Shown here one piece after another: positions 29,547-41,354 of a DNA stretch of 64,000 nt. The notes under the pieces were generated by a model. It was not told the origin of the DNA, made no database searches, and was given only the letters and a program-made list of their open reading frames with translations. The position numbers and the translations under genes are program-made. This DNA comes from Acidovorax sp. SRB_14 (GTDB lineage Bacteria > Pseudomonadota > Gammaproteobacteria > Burkholderiales > Burkholderiaceae_C): positions 1 through 64,000 of the forward strand of contig NZ_MWOK01000014.1 of NCBI RefSeq assembly GCF_012932145.1, written 5' to 3'. Position 1 is the stretch's first letter. Each line of letters opens with the position of its first letter.

Positions 29547-31247
29547 TCACTTGAACTTGGGCAGGTTGAACTGCGGCGGCACGCCCATGCGGGTATTGAT
29601 GAGCCACTGCTGCGCGATCGACAGGATGTTGTTCGTCAGCCAGTACAGCACCAGGCCGGCCGGGAAGAAGAAGAACATCACACTGAACATCAGCGGCATG
29701 ATCCACATCATCTTGGCCTGCATCGGGTCTGGCGGCGCGGGGTTGAGCGCCGTCTGCAGCAGCGAGCTGAGCGTCATGAGCACCGGCAGGATGAAGAACG
29801 GGTCGGGCGAGGACAGGTCGTGGATCCAGCCGATCCAGGGCGCATTGCGCATCTCCACGCTCGACAGCAGCACCCAATACAGCGCGATGAACACCGGGAT
29901 CTGGATCACGATGGGGAAGCACCCGCCCATGGGGTTGACCTTCTCCTCGCGGTAGATGCGCATCATCTCCTGCTGCATCTGCTGCGGCTTGTCCTTGAGG
30001 CGCTCGCGCATCTCGGTGATCTTGGGGTTGATCGCCTTCATCTTGGCCATGCTGGCGTAGGCCTTCGCATTGAGCCAGTAGAACAGGATCTTGAGCAGCA
30101 GCACCAGGCCGACGATGGACCAGCCCCAGTTGCCCAGGAAGCTGTGCAGCTTGTCGAGCAGCCAGTACAAGGGCTTGGCCAGGATCGTGAGCCAGCCATA
30201 GTCCTTGACCAGTTCGAGGCCCGGGGAGAGGGATTCGAGGGTCTTTTCGATCTGCGGGCCGGCGAACAGGCGCGCCTCGAGCGTCTTGCTGGCGCCGGGG
30301 GCAATCGGGCCCAGCGGCGTGATCATGCCGACCGAATACAGGTTGGCATCGACCTTGCGCATGAACAGGTCGCGCGGGATGCCGTCGCCCAGCAGCCAGG
30401 CGGTGGCGAAGTAGTGCTGCACCATGGCCACGTAGCCGCTGGTCGCGGACTTCTCGATATCGACCTTGTTTTCCTCGATCTTCTTGAACTCGACCTTCTG
30501 GTACTTCTTCTCGGGCGTGTACACGGCGGGGCCGGTGAAGGTGGAGTAGAACGACGACTCGCCCGGCGGCTTGTTGCCGTCGCGCACCAGTTGCAGGTAT
30601 AGCTGGGGTGAGAGTTCGGCGGCGCCGGTGTTGAGCACGTCGTGCTGCACGGCCACGCTGTAGGCGCCGCGCTTGACGGTCCAGGTCTTGACCAGCTTGG
30701 CACCGTCCATGGCGGGCGACTCGAAACGCACGGTCAGCGTGTCTTCGCCCTCCTTGAGTTCGCGCGCACCTGGCACCACGGTCATCACCGTCTTGTGGGT
30801 GGGGAAGTTGCCGCCGATCAGGCCGGTCTGCGCCACGTACACGCGCTGGGCGCTCTGGTCGAGCAGCTCGAAGTTCTTCGACTTGTCTTCCATGTCGGCG
30901 TACTTGAGCAGTTCGGCATGGGTGAGCGAGCCCCCCTCGCTGTCGAAGGTCAGGCGCAGCACATCGGTGGTCACCACCACCTGCTCGCGCGCCGCAGGGG
31001 CGAGCGCGCCTGTCAGGGCGGGCACGGCCGCAGTGCCTGGCACGGCGGCCGTGGGCGCTGCGGCGATGGGCGCCGGCACGGACGCAGCACCGGAGGGCTG
31101 CGCCGTGGCAGCCGGGGCCGCGGCCGTCGTAGCGGGGGCAGGGAAGAAAGTGGCTTGCTTGCCGTTGTGCACCTGCCACTTGTCCCACAACAGGACCATG
31201 GCAAAGCCAAATATCACCCACAGGATGGTGCGGCGGATGTCGTTCAT
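29547..31247 (-). CDS. yidC: Membrane protein insertase YidC
   Basis: Inserts and folds inner-membrane proteins, alone or with SecYEG. The 566-residue Gram-negative form starts with a membrane helix (MNDIRRTILWVIFGFAMVLL). It continues with an Ala/Pro linker and a large periplasmic P1 domain to about residue 350. The conserved five-helix core follows, with MGGCFPIVIQIPVFIALYWV near residue 440 and the usual PAGLVLYWLTNN near the end. The start codon overlaps the yidD stop by four bases. It is the last gene of the rpmH-rnpA-yidD-yidC run. Confidence 0.97.
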   Translation of the reverse strand: MNDIRRTILWVIFGFAMVLLWDKWQVHNGKQATFFPAPATTAAAPAATAQPSGAASVPAPIAAAPTAAVPGTAAVPALTGALAPAAREQVVVTTDVLRLTFDSEGGSLTHAELLKYADMEDKSKNFELLDQSAQRVYVAQTGLIGGNFPTHKTVMTVVPGARELKEGEDTLTVRFESPAMDGAKLVKTWTVKRGAYSVAVQHDVLNTGAAELSPQLYLQLVRDGNKPPGESSFYSTFTGPAVYTPEKKYQKVEFKKIEENKVDIEKSATSGYVAMVQHYFATAWLLGDGIPRDLFMRKVDANLYSVGMITPLGPIAPGASKTLEARLFAGPQIEKTLESLSPGLELVKDYGWLTILAKPLYWLLDKLHSFLGNWGWSIVGLVLLLKILFYWLNAKAYASMAKMKAINPKITEMRERLKDKPQQMQQEMMRIYREEKVNPMGGCFPIVIQIPVFIALYWVLLSSVEMRNAPWIGWIHDLSSPDPFFILPVLMTLSSLLQTALNPAPPDPMQAKMMWIMPLMFSVMFFFFPAGLVLYWLTNNILSIAQQWLINTRMGVPPQFNLPKFK

Positions 31248-31537
31248 GAAGACTTCTTTGGTGAGGAGGGTGGAGTGGCGGGCGAGAACAGGCGCGAAAA
31301 CAACCGGCTGGCGCGCGGCGGCCCATCGGGTACGGGATCGTGTCCGCCGCTGCACCAGGGGTGGCAGCGCGCCAGACGCGCCAGCGTGAGCCAAGCGCCT
31401 GTGGCAGCGCCATGCTGCTCCAGGGCCTGCAGCGAATAGGCCGAGCAGGTCGGCTCGAAGCGGCATGCCGAACCCAGCCAGGGGCTGAGCAGAAGGCGGT
31501 AGCCCTTGACCAGGGCGATGAGCAAGCGGCGCATCAT
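31244..31537 (-). CDS. yidD: Membrane protein insertion efficiency factor YidD
   Basis: A small membrane-associated protein of 97 residues that helps YidC. The family core LIALVKGYRLLLSPWLGSAC and RFEPTCSAYSLQALEQHG is intact, with the paired Cys residues. A variable C-terminal tail is rich in Ser and Pro. It overlaps rnpA at its 5' end and yidC at its 3' end by four bases each, so the three genes are translationally coupled. Confidence 0.96.
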   Translation of the reverse strand: MMRRLLIALVKGYRLLLSPWLGSACRFEPTCSAYSLQALEQHGAATGAWLTLARLARCHPWCSGGHDPVPDGPPRASRLFSRLFSPATPPSSPKKSS

Positions 31538-31992
31538 GCCGAGGCTCCGGCCTGCGGCGATGCCCCGCGCGGCGCGGCGCGCTGGAACAGCTGCTGCAGC
31601 TCGTTGCGCACCGCCAGCTTCAAGGCCTCGGAGCTGGCGCTGGGAAACAGCTTGCGGTCAAACGCCGCGCGCAGGCGCACGACATGGGCCGCAGGCAAAA
31701 GCGGCGGCTCCAGGGCAGTGGCCACGCCATAGATCTGGCGCTTGATCGCGTTGCGCGTGACGGCGCGGCGCGCCCAGCGCTTGGGCACCATCGCACCCAG
31801 CCATATGCCGTCGACAGGAAACAGGGCCTGGGCAGAACCCGAGGGTGCGGGCCCGCTGGCCGTGCCCAACGCAGGCAGCGCTGCGCCGGCAGCATCCAGC
31901 GCCAGCCGGTGCAACGCAAAATGCGCGGTGCGGGCCACAGTGCCCCCGGCCATGGCGGCCTGGAACTGCGGGCGCGTTTTCAGCCGCTGCAT
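31534..31992 (-). CDS. rnpA: Ribonuclease P protein component
   Basis: The protein subunit of RNase P, which trims the 5' leader of tRNA precursors. The RNA-binding signature is present as WARRAVTRNAIKRQIY near residue 74, and the opening RLKTRPQFQAAM fits the family. At 152 residues it is longer than E. coli RnpA (119) because of an Ala/Gly/Pro-rich insertion at about 35-55 and an extended tail. It lies 64 bases downstream of rpmH, the standard bacterial order. Confidence 0.93.
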   Translation of the reverse strand: MQRLKTRPQFQAAMAGGTVARTAHFALHRLALDAAGAALPALGTASGPAPSGSAQALFPVDGIWLGAMVPKRWARRAVTRNAIKRQIYGVATALEPPLLPAAHVVRLRAAFDRKLFPSASSEALKLAVRNELQQLFQRAAPRGASPQAGASA

Positions 31993-32056
31993 GGAGGCGC
32001 CCCCGCTGGATGCCTGAGGGCATAAACCGGGGAGCGAGCCAAAACCCGTGCGGGCC

Positions 32057-32191
32057 TCAGACGGCCAGGCGCTTGCGGCCCTTGGCGCGTCGTGCGTTGA
32101 TCACGGCGCGGCCGCCGCGGGTCTTCATGCGCACGAGAAAACCGTGGGTACGGGCGCGGCGCGTCTTGGAAGGCTGGTAAGTACGTTTCAT
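32057..32191 (-). CDS. rpmH: Large ribosomal subunit protein bL34
   Basis: A 44-residue basic ribosomal protein with the diagnostic opening [20 protein letters not shown] and the ending [11 protein letters not shown]. The frame stays open upstream to 32293, but the conserved protein begins at 32191, preceded by AAGGAATC as ribosome binding site. It is the first gene of the operon running away from dnaA. Confidence 0.98.
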   Translation of the reverse strand: MKRTYQPSKTRRARTHGFLVRMKTRGGRAVINARRAKGRKRLAV

Positions 32192-32476
32192 GATGATTCC
32201 TTGAGAGTTCAGTTCCGGCACGCTGGATCGCCGCCTTTTGCCGCCGCATCTTGGCACAGTGCAGCGGCGCACACAGGCGCGGGCCGGGTTCAATTACCCT
32301 GAACACATTCAGGGAAACCCGAAATTATCGCAGGCTTGCTGCCACAAGGCAATGAGGCGCGCATGCCAATCGGCAAAAAACCAGCGCCACGGCACGGGAC
32401 AAGCTTGTGGATAACTCCTTCACAAGCTACAATTTGGGGCCTTGAACGTTCCTTCTATCCACAAAAAAACCTTGAA
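32192..32476. promoter_or_regulatory. Origin-type rpmH/dnaA intergenic region with DnaA boxes
   Basis: The 285-base region between divergent rpmH and dnaA contains a perfect DnaA box (TTATCCACA on the minus strand, 32406-32414). A one-mismatch box lies just before dnaA (CTATCCACA, 32455-32463). An 18-base inverted repeat, CCCTGAA-CACA-TTCAGGG (32297-32314), lies between the two promoters. A-T-rich patches are short, so this may be only part of oriC or mainly the dnaA control region. No cluster of three or more perfect boxes was seen. Confidence 0.6.
32405..32433 (+). promoter_or_regulatory. Candidate dnaA promoter overlapped by a DnaA box
   Basis: TTGTGG (32405-32410), 17 bases, then TACAAT (32428-32433) form a plausible sigma-70 promoter 44 bases before the dnaA start. 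The -35 hexamer lies within the perfect DnaA box at 32406-32414. This suggests autorepression by DnaA. Confidence 0.6.
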
Positions 32477-33889
32477 ATGACAGAGGAACTCTCGCGCGCT
32501 CCCTCCCCCCCTTCCGGCGCCGACGCCGGCCAGGCACTGTGGCAGGCCTGCACAGAACAACTTGCCCAAGACCTGCCCGCACAGCAGTTCAACACCTGGA
32601 TCAAACCCCTGGCGGCCCAGGTCGCGGAAGATTTTTCGCGCATCACGCTCTACGTCCCCAACCGCTTCACACTCGACTGGATACGCGCCCAGTACGCCGG
32701 CCGGATCGCTGCCCTGCTGGAGTCCTTGTACGGCCAATCCCTGGTCCTTGAGTTAGCGCTCGCTCAGCGGGCCGCCAGCGCACGCACTTATGTGCCCGCC
32801 AATGCGCCTGCACCCGCCCAGGCACCGGAGCCTGCGGCGGTGGCCGACGACGGCTCGCGGGGCGCCCTGCGCAACCGGCTCAATGCGGCGCTGACATTCG
32901 ACACTCTGGTGGAGGGTACAGCCAACCGCATGGCGCGCGCGGCCGCCATGCACGTGGCCAGCATGCCGGGGCACCTCTACAACCCGCTGTTCATCTACGG
33001 CGGCGTCGGTCTGGGCAAGACCCACCTGGTGCACGCCGTGGGCAACAAACTGCTAGCCGACCGGCCCGACGCCAAAGTTCTCTACATCCACGCCGAGCAG
33101 TTCGTCTCGGATGTGGTTAAAGCGTATCAGCGAAAAACCTTTGACGAATTCAAGGAGCGCTACCACTCGCTCGATCTGCTACTGATCGACGACGTGCAGT
33201 TCTTCGCCAACAAAGACCGCACGCAAGAAGAGTTCTTCAACGCCTTCGAGGCGCTGCTGGCCAAGAAGAGCCACATCGTGATGACCAGCGACACCTACCC
33301 CAAGGGCCTGGCCGACATCCACGAGCGCCTGGTCTCGCGCTTCGATTCGGGGCTGACGGTGGCCATCGAGCCGCCCGAGTTGGAGATGCGCGTCGCCATC
33401 CTGATCAACAAGGCGCGCGCCGAAAGCACCGAGATGCCCGAGGAGGTCGCCTTCTTCGTCGCCAAGAACGTCCGCTCGAACGTGCGCGAGCTTGAGGGCG
33501 CGCTGCGCAAGATCCTCGCGTACTCGCGCTTCAACCAGAAGGAAATCTCCATCCAGCTCGCGCGCGAGGCGCTGCGCGATCTGCTGTCGATCCAGAACCG
33601 GCAGATTTCTGTGGAAAACATCCAGAAGACGGTGGCTGATTACTACAAGATCAAGGTCGCCGACATGTACAGCAAGAAGCGCCCGGCCAGCATTGCGCGG
33701 CCGCGCCAGATCGCGATGTACCTGGCCAAGGAGCTGACGCAAAAGAGCCTGCCCGAGATCGGCGAGCTGTTTGGCGGGCGCGACCACACCACGGTGCTGC
33801 ACGCGGTGCGCAAGATCTCGGCCGAGCGCCAGCAGCTCACCGAACTCAACCAGCAACTGCACGTGCTGGAGCAAACGCTCAAGGGCTGA
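32477..33889 (+). CDS. dnaA: Chromosomal replication initiator protein DnaA
   Basis: Opens the chromosome origin. The 470-residue protein has domain I at about 15-90 ([12 protein letters not shown]) and a short Ala/Pro linker. The AAA+ domain shows Walker [10 protein letters not shown] near 175 and Walker [11 protein letters not shown] near 238. The C-terminal DNA-binding domain carries the signature [11 protein letters not shown] near 431. The ATG at 32477 was chosen because the family N-terminus starts there; the frame is open further upstream through the promoter. It is followed by dnaN after 132 bases. Confidence 0.98.
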   Translation: MTEELSRAPSPPSGADAGQALWQACTEQLAQDLPAQQFNTWIKPLAAQVAEDFSRITLYVPNRFTLDWIRAQYAGRIAALLESLYGQSLVLELALAQRAASARTYVPANAPAPAQAPEPAAVADDGSRGALRNRLNAALTFDTLVEGTANRMARAAAMHVASMPGHLYNPLFIYGGVGLGKTHLVHAVGNKLLADRPDAKVLYIHAEQFVSDVVKAYQRKTFDEFKERYHSLDLLLIDDVQFFANKDRTQEEFFNAFEALLAKKSHIVMTSDTYPKGLADIHERLVSRFDSGLTVAIEPPELEMRVAILINKARAESTEMPEEVAFFVAKNVRSNVRELEGALRKILAYSRFNQKEISIQLAREALRDLLSIQNRQISVENIQKTVADYYKIKVADMYSKKRPASIARPRQIAMYLAKELTQKSLPEIGELFGGRDHTTVLHAVRKISAERQQLTELNQQLHVLEQTLKG

Positions 33890-34021
33890 CGATGGCGCCG
33901 CCCGTCCCCTTGACACGCGAACCCGCCCCGCGAGCGGGCAAAATGGCGGATTGGATGGCCCGAGGGGGCATGGCCCATGCCGCCATCCACATCCCGTTCC
34001 AAAAATCCACAAGAGGTTGAC

Positions 34022-35128
34022 ATGATCGTCCTGAAGGCAACACAAGACAAGGTTCTCGCGGTTCTGCAATCGGTCGCCGGCATCGTCGAGCGCCGCCACA
34101 CGTTGCCCATCCTGGCCAACGTCATGCTCCGCAAAACCGGCAACGCCTTGCAGCTGACCACCAGCGACCTCGAAATCCAGATCCGCACCACGGCCGAGCT
34201 CGGCGGCGACACCGGCGACTTCACCACCACCGTGAACGCGCGCAAGCTCATCGACATCCTGCGCAGCATGCCCGGCGACCAGACCGTGAGCGTGGAGTCC
34301 AGCCAGGACAAGCTCGTGCTCAAGGGCGGCAAGAGCCGCTTCACGCTGCAGACGCTGGCGGCCGAGGACTTCCCGCTGGTGCAGGAATCGGCCAGCTTCG
34401 GCCCCTCCTTCAGCGTGCCGCAAAAGACGCTCAAGGGTTTGCTCGGCCAGGTGGCGTTTGCCATGGCGGTGCAGGACATCCGCTACTACCTGAACGGCAT
34501 CCTGTTCGTGGCCGAGGGCCAGCAGCTGAGCCTGGTCGCCACCGACGGCCACCGCCTGGCGTTTGCCAGCGCCACGCTCGACGTCGAGGTGCCCAAGCAG
34601 GAAGTGATCCTGCCGCGCAAGACCGTGATCGAGCTGCAGCGCCTGCTCAGCGACGCCGACGGCGCTATCGAGATGTGCTTCGCCAACAACCAGGCCAAGT
34701 TCAGCTTTGGCGCCATGGAGTTCGTCACCAAGCTGGTCGAGGGAAAGTTCCCCGACTACAACCGCGTGATCCCCAAGAACCACCACAACAGCGTGACCCT
34801 GGGGCGCGCCCCGCTGCTGGCGAGCCTGCAGCGCACGGCCATCATGACCAGCGACAAGTTCAAGGGCGTGCGCCTGAACATCGAACCCGGCACCCTGCGC
34901 GTGGCCAGCAACAACGCCGAGCAGGAAGAGGCCGTGGACGAGCTCGACATCGACTACGGCGGCGACGCCATCGAGATCGGCTTCAACGTCACCTACCTGA
35001 TCGATGCGCTCACCAGCATGGGCCAGGACATGGTGAAGGTCGAACTCTCCGACGGCAACAGCTCGGCGCTCCTGACCATCCCCGAGAACGACCGCTTCAA
35101 GTACGTCGTGATGCCGATGCGCATCTAA
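34022..35128 (+). CDS. dnaN: DNA polymerase III subunit beta (sliding clamp)
   Basis: The ring-shaped processivity clamp of the replisome. The 368-residue protein starts MIVLKATQDKVLAVLQSVAG and shows three similar clamp domains. The end YVVMPMRI is the conserved C-terminus that lines the partner-binding pocket. The ATG has AGAGG seven bases upstream. Two ATCCACA sequences (weak DnaA-box-like) occur in the 132-base dnaA-dnaN gap. A hairpin repeat follows the stop. Confidence 0.98.
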   Translation: MIVLKATQDKVLAVLQSVAGIVERRHTLPILANVMLRKTGNALQLTTSDLEIQIRTTAELGGDTGDFTTTVNARKLIDILRSMPGDQTVSVESSQDKLVLKGGKSRFTLQTLAAEDFPLVQESASFGPSFSVPQKTLKGLLGQVAFAMAVQDIRYYLNGILFVAEGQQLSLVATDGHRLAFASATLDVEVPKQEVILPRKTVIELQRLLSDADGAIEMCFANNQAKFSFGAMEFVTKLVEGKFPDYNRVIPKNHHNSVTLGRAPLLASLQRTAIMTSDKFKGVRLNIEPGTLRVASNNAEQEEAVDELDIDYGGDAIEIGFNVTYLIDALTSMGQDMVKVELSDGNSSALLTIPENDRFKYVVMPMRI

Positions 35129-35137
35129 CCCGTTGAC

Positions 35138-37853
<2,716 letters not shown>

Positions 37854-37901
37854 GCGTTTTTGTAGGTTCTCAAAAATCCTGCAAATTTCTCAAATTTTGC
37901 G

Positions 37902-37938
37902 AATGAGAAAAGCCCGGTGTTACCGGGCTTTTCTCATT
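37902..37938 (+). terminator. Strong terminator after gyrB
   Basis: A perfect 17-bp stem (37902-37918 with 37922-37938) has a three-base loop; its arms read AATGAGAAAAGCCCGGT and the complement. Runs of A and T lie inside the stem, so it can work in both directions. It closes the dnaA-dnaN-gyrB region. Confidence 0.92.
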
Positions 37939-37945
37939 CAGAGAG

Positions 37946-38495
37946 CCCGACTAACAATTTGCTAGTAGCGGCCAGAAGGGTTTTGCGAGCGACTGCTTCA
38001 GGCCGGCTGCCGTCATCCAGTTTTGGCGGATTGATGACCGCTGCCGCCATTACCGGTCATTGGATGTTTCGCTGGCTGAGTGACCGCTGCACTGCCAGGA
38101 TCGGCCAGTCAACAGAGCTCTCCCGAGGTCCGTGGCTCGACGCAGGTCAAAGGGCCATCCTCACGGGCTGCGAACTAGCGGTACCGCCCCGTTCCGGTCG
38201 CATAGCGACCTTCTTATCAAGGCACGGTTCGCAGCGGTTCCGGTCGGTGGCAACCATGCTTCTAACTCATGGTCTCTGCCGCGTTGCCGTCGTCCAGATG
38301 CCAGCGACCTCCCGGGTTCGATGACCGGTTTCAGGGGTACTGCCATGGTCCAGTTTGTGAGGACACAGCGCTATCTTTTGCCGATGCGGCCCCCGCAAGA
38401 GCTTGCGCCGAATGCGCAGCGTTGTCTTTCCCTCATGGGCGGCGTAGAGTATTTCAAGAATGCACTCTGCTCCACGCTCCTGAGGAGATTCAGTC
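37946..38495. other. Intergenic region of about 550 bases without a supported gene
   Basis: No open frame here has recognisable protein similarity. Pieces such as GACCGCTGC...GGTCATTGG look like decayed sequence often seen at island edges. A partial inverted repeat AGAGTATT...AATGCACTCT (38448-38470) lies just before the SDR gene and could be an operator. It probably marks the left edge of the accessory cassette. Confidence 0.5.
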
Positions 38496-39257
38496 ATGAC
38501 CCAACGCGTACTTATTACCGCCGGCGCTGGCGGAATTGGCCTGGCCATTGCCAAGGCATTCGCAGCCAAAGGGGCCCGCGTGCACATCGCCGACGTCAAC
38601 GCCGAGGCTGTGCAGGCAATCACCACGCAATACCCCGCAATCAGTGGAACGGTGGGCGACATCAGCAAGCCTGCGGACTTGGACACTCTGTTTGCGAATG
38701 TGCAGACACAGTTGGGCGGGCTGGATGTGCTCATCAACAATGCGGGCATCGCCGGGGCCACGGCGCCTGTTGCCGACTACCCGCTCGACACCTGGAATGC
38801 CGTCGTCAACCTGAACCTGACCGGAACGTTCATGGTCACCCAGCGTGCCATCCCTTTGCTCAAAGCATCTCCGGCCGCTTCCATCCTTGTGATGTCTTCC
38901 CTGGCGGGGCGTTTCGGCTATCCGAACCGGGTGGCCTACTCCACGACGAAATGGGGGCTGGTCGGCTTCACCAAGACCTTGTCGCTTGAACTGGGGCCGC
39001 ACGGCATCACCGCCAATTCCATTCATCCGGGTGCTGTGGACGGGCCGCGCCTTCAATCGGTATTCGAAGGGCGCGCCAAGGTCTCCGGACGCACCGTGGA
39101 CGAAGAAACCGACTTGGCGATGGCCAACCAAGCCGTCAAGAAATTCATCGATCCGGCTGACATCGCCGCGTTGGCTGTCTTCCTTGCGGGCCCGCACGCG
39201 CGCACCATCTCCGGTCAGATGTTCCCGATCGATGGTGACTCCAAGACCGCCGGCTGA
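38496..39257 (+). CDS. SDR-family oxidoreductase (cassette gene 1)
   Basis: A 253-residue NAD(P)-dependent dehydrogenase of the classical SDR type. The cofactor motif is ITAGAGGIGLAIAK at residues 7-20, with TGxxxGIG altered to TAGAGGIG. D36 in HIADVNAE suggests NAD preference. NNAGIAG lies near 83, the catalytic Ser in VMSSLAG near 135, and YSTTK near 149. The start has GAGGAG upstream. The MFS gene follows after two bases, so the two are co-transcribed. The substrate is unknown, probably an alcohol or ketone of the imported compound. Confidence 0.93.
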   Translation: MTQRVLITAGAGGIGLAIAKAFAAKGARVHIADVNAEAVQAITTQYPAISGTVGDISKPADLDTLFANVQTQLGGLDVLINNAGIAGATAPVADYPLDTWNAVVNLNLTGTFMVTQRAIPLLKASPAASILVMSSLAGRFGYPNRVAYSTTKWGLVGFTKTLSLELGPHGITANSIHPGAVDGPRLQSVFEGRAKVSGRTVDEETDLAMANQAVKKFIDPADIAALAVFLAGPHARTISGQMFPIDGDSKTAG

Positions 39258-39259
39258 TC

Positions 39260-40540
39260 ATGGCCCACACGGTCACTGCCCCGTCCGAAGGCTCTGACCC
39301 CAAAACCGGCCACCCGGCTGCGCCGCGCCCAGGCCTGTGGAAGGGCCGGGCGGCCGTCCTGATCGGACTCGTGCTGCTGGGCATCGGCCTGCGGCATGCT
39401 GTCACCGGTTTGTCTCCGCTGCTCAGCGACGTGCGCGAGGCCTTGGGGATTGGCACTGCAGGCGCCACCTTTATCGGGATGCTGCCTACGCTGTGTTTCG
39501 GCGCAGCAGGATTTCTCGCGCCCGTGATCGTGCGCAAAATCGGTGCCGAATCCACCGCCTTGCTGGCTGTGTCGCTGGCTGCCGCAGGCACCTTGGCCCG
39601 CCCCTTCCTCGACAGTCCCGCTGTCTTCATAGTCCTCAGCATTGTTGCGCTGACCGGCATGGGCCTGGGCAACGTGGTGGGCGCGCCGCTGGTCAAGAAG
39701 TATTTTCCAGACCGGCAGGCGGTAATGGTGACGGTGTTCGCGTTGCTGATGCAGGCGGGAGCGACGTTGCCCGCCATGACGGCCATTCCCGTGGCGAACG
39801 CTCTGGGCTGGCAAGCTTCGTTGGCTTCATGGGGTGTGTTGTCGCTGGTCGCCGTGGTCCCTTGGGTCATCCAGTTGCTGAAGATTCGGCGCACCGGGCC
39901 CGTGGCGGCCCAAGCCGGTGTTGCCACCGCACCCGCCACACAGAAGCTCGGCCTGGCCCAGTTGGCCACCAGCCCCGTGGCGTTGGGCACAGCACTTTTC
40001 TACGCCATGGCATCGCTGAATATTTACGCGATGCTGGCCTGGCTGCCGACCATCCTGCAACAGCACTTGGGCTTGGACCGGAATGCAGCAGGCCTGGCCT
40101 TCTCGATCTACACCTTCATGACGCTTCCGATGGCCTTTATCACGCCACTCATTGCCAACCGGATGAAAAATCCGATTCCATTGGCAATCCTGCTGGCCAT
40201 GGTTGGGCCCATCGGTTACCTAGGAATGATCTTCGGCGTTGGACCTGCTTGGCTCATGGCGCTGGTTGCCGGCTTGGCCGGCGGCGCATTTCCGCTCGCA
40301 ATCGCCATGTTCAATCTGCGCACCCGCACCACCATGGGCTCCGCCGCCATCGCCGGTTTTGCGATGGGCATCGGCTACCTCGCCGGCACGCTGGGCCCGC
40401 TGCTGGGCGGCTGGCTCTATGCGGCGACGGGCAGCTGGACGGCGGCGCTTTGGGTCTATGCCGTAACGGTGGTGCCCATGGCCGTCGGTGGACTGATGAT
40501 GGCCCGGCCGGGTCGCTACCTCGAGGACAGGTTCGCCTGA
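39260..40540 (+). CDS. MFS transporter, CynX-like
   Basis: A 426-residue inner-membrane permease with about 12 helices. The segment LLGIGLRHAVTGLSPLLSDV near residue 37 and the overall pattern resemble the cyanate transporter CynX/NimT group of the major facilitator superfamily. Its members import or export small anions or nitroimidazoles. No cyanase gene is present, so cyanate is not a supported substrate. It lies two bases after the SDR gene. Codon use seems somewhat less GC-extreme than in the flanking core genes, consistent with acquisition. Confidence 0.88.
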   Translation: MAHTVTAPSEGSDPKTGHPAAPRPGLWKGRAAVLIGLVLLGIGLRHAVTGLSPLLSDVREALGIGTAGATFIGMLPTLCFGAAGFLAPVIVRKIGAESTALLAVSLAAAGTLARPFLDSPAVFIVLSIVALTGMGLGNVVGAPLVKKYFPDRQAVMVTVFALLMQAGATLPAMTAIPVANALGWQASLASWGVLSLVAVVPWVIQLLKIRRTGPVAAQAGVATAPATQKLGLAQLATSPVALGTALFYAMASLNIYAMLAWLPTILQQHLGLDRNAAGLAFSIYTFMTLPMAFITPLIANRMKNPIPLAILLAMVGPIGYLGMIFGVGPAWLMALVAGLAGGAFPLAIAMFNLRTRTTMGSAAIAGFAMGIGYLAGTLGPLLGGWLYAATGSWTAALWVYAVTVVPMAVGGLMMARPGRYLEDRFA

Positions 40541-40686
40541 TGCCGTGCGCCCCTGTTCAACCCATGCCAACAGGCGTATCGTGATCTGTCCGCCGGAACA
40601 GATTCATCTCTCGCAAGCGCTGTCGCGGAAAGCCGGGCGCCGGCCGGACGATCGCATCAACGTCTCGTGTTGAAAGGAAGGTTCGC

Positions 40687-41259
40687 ATGACTACACACAA
40701 AGTTGGCTACCTGATCGGCAGCCTCGCCAAGGCCTCCATCAATCGTCAGCTCGCCAAGGCGCTGGTGAAATTGGCACCGCCCGCGCTGGTGTTCACGGAG
40801 ATACCGATCAAGGACCTGCCGCTCTACAGCTACGACTACGACGCCGACTACCCGCCGGTGGCACGCGCCTTCAAGCAGGCCATCGCCGATGTCGATGCGC
40901 TACTGTTCGTCACACCGGAATACAACCGCTCGATCCCCGGCGGCCTGAAGAATGCCATCGACTGGGCGAGCCGGCCGTGGGGGAAGAACTCGTTCACGCG
41001 CAAGCCCTGCGCCGTAATTGGCGCATCGCCCGGCGCCATTGGCACTGCGGTGGCCCAGCAGAGCCTGCGCAGTGTGCTCGGCTTCTGCAACGCACCCCAG
41101 ATGAACGCGCCGGAGGCCTACATCCATTTCACCCCCGGCCTCATCACCGAGGATGGCGACGTGACCAACGCAGGCACGGCGGAGTTCCTGCGCAACTACA
41201 TGGCCGATTTCCACCAGTTCATCGCGCGCGTCATGGCGGTGCTGCCGCGCGATGCATGA
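40687..41259 (+). CDS. NADPH-dependent FMN reductase family protein
   Basis: A flavodoxin-fold protein of 190 residues. The phosphate-binding start IGSLAKASINRQLAKAL lies near residue 11, and the family motif FVTPEYNRSIPGGLKNAIDW lies near residue 75. Related proteins (ChrR, YieF, azoreductase-like) bind FMN and reduce quinones, metals or flavins with NAD(P)H. A clear ribosome binding site (AAGGAAGG) precedes the ATG. It follows the CynX-like permease after 146 bases in the same direction and may supply reducing or detoxifying activity for the cassette. Confidence 0.92.
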   Translation: MTTHKVGYLIGSLAKASINRQLAKALVKLAPPALVFTEIPIKDLPLYSYDYDADYPPVARAFKQAIADVDALLFVTPEYNRSIPGGLKNAIDWASRPWGKNSFTRKPCAVIGASPGAIGTAVAQQSLRSVLGFCNAPQMNAPEAYIHFTPGLITEDGDVTNAGTAEFLRNYMADFHQFIARVMAVLPRDA

Positions 41260-41354
41260 CCGCCGCTGCCGGCGGCAGTGATCGATCGGACGTTGCTTCG
41301 CGGTGACGCAGCCGTCGAGATAAGCCCGGTTTCGTAGGCGCAATGGAGAACGAG

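Noticed and set aside
38132-38495. Small coding gene between gyrB and the SDR gene
   Set aside because: The only frames are short and without family similarity. The longest runs out of frame through the SDR gene.
39260-40540. Cyanate transporter CynX proper
   Set aside because: The similarity is to the broad CynX/NimT group only, and no cyanase or carbonic anhydrase gene accompanies it.
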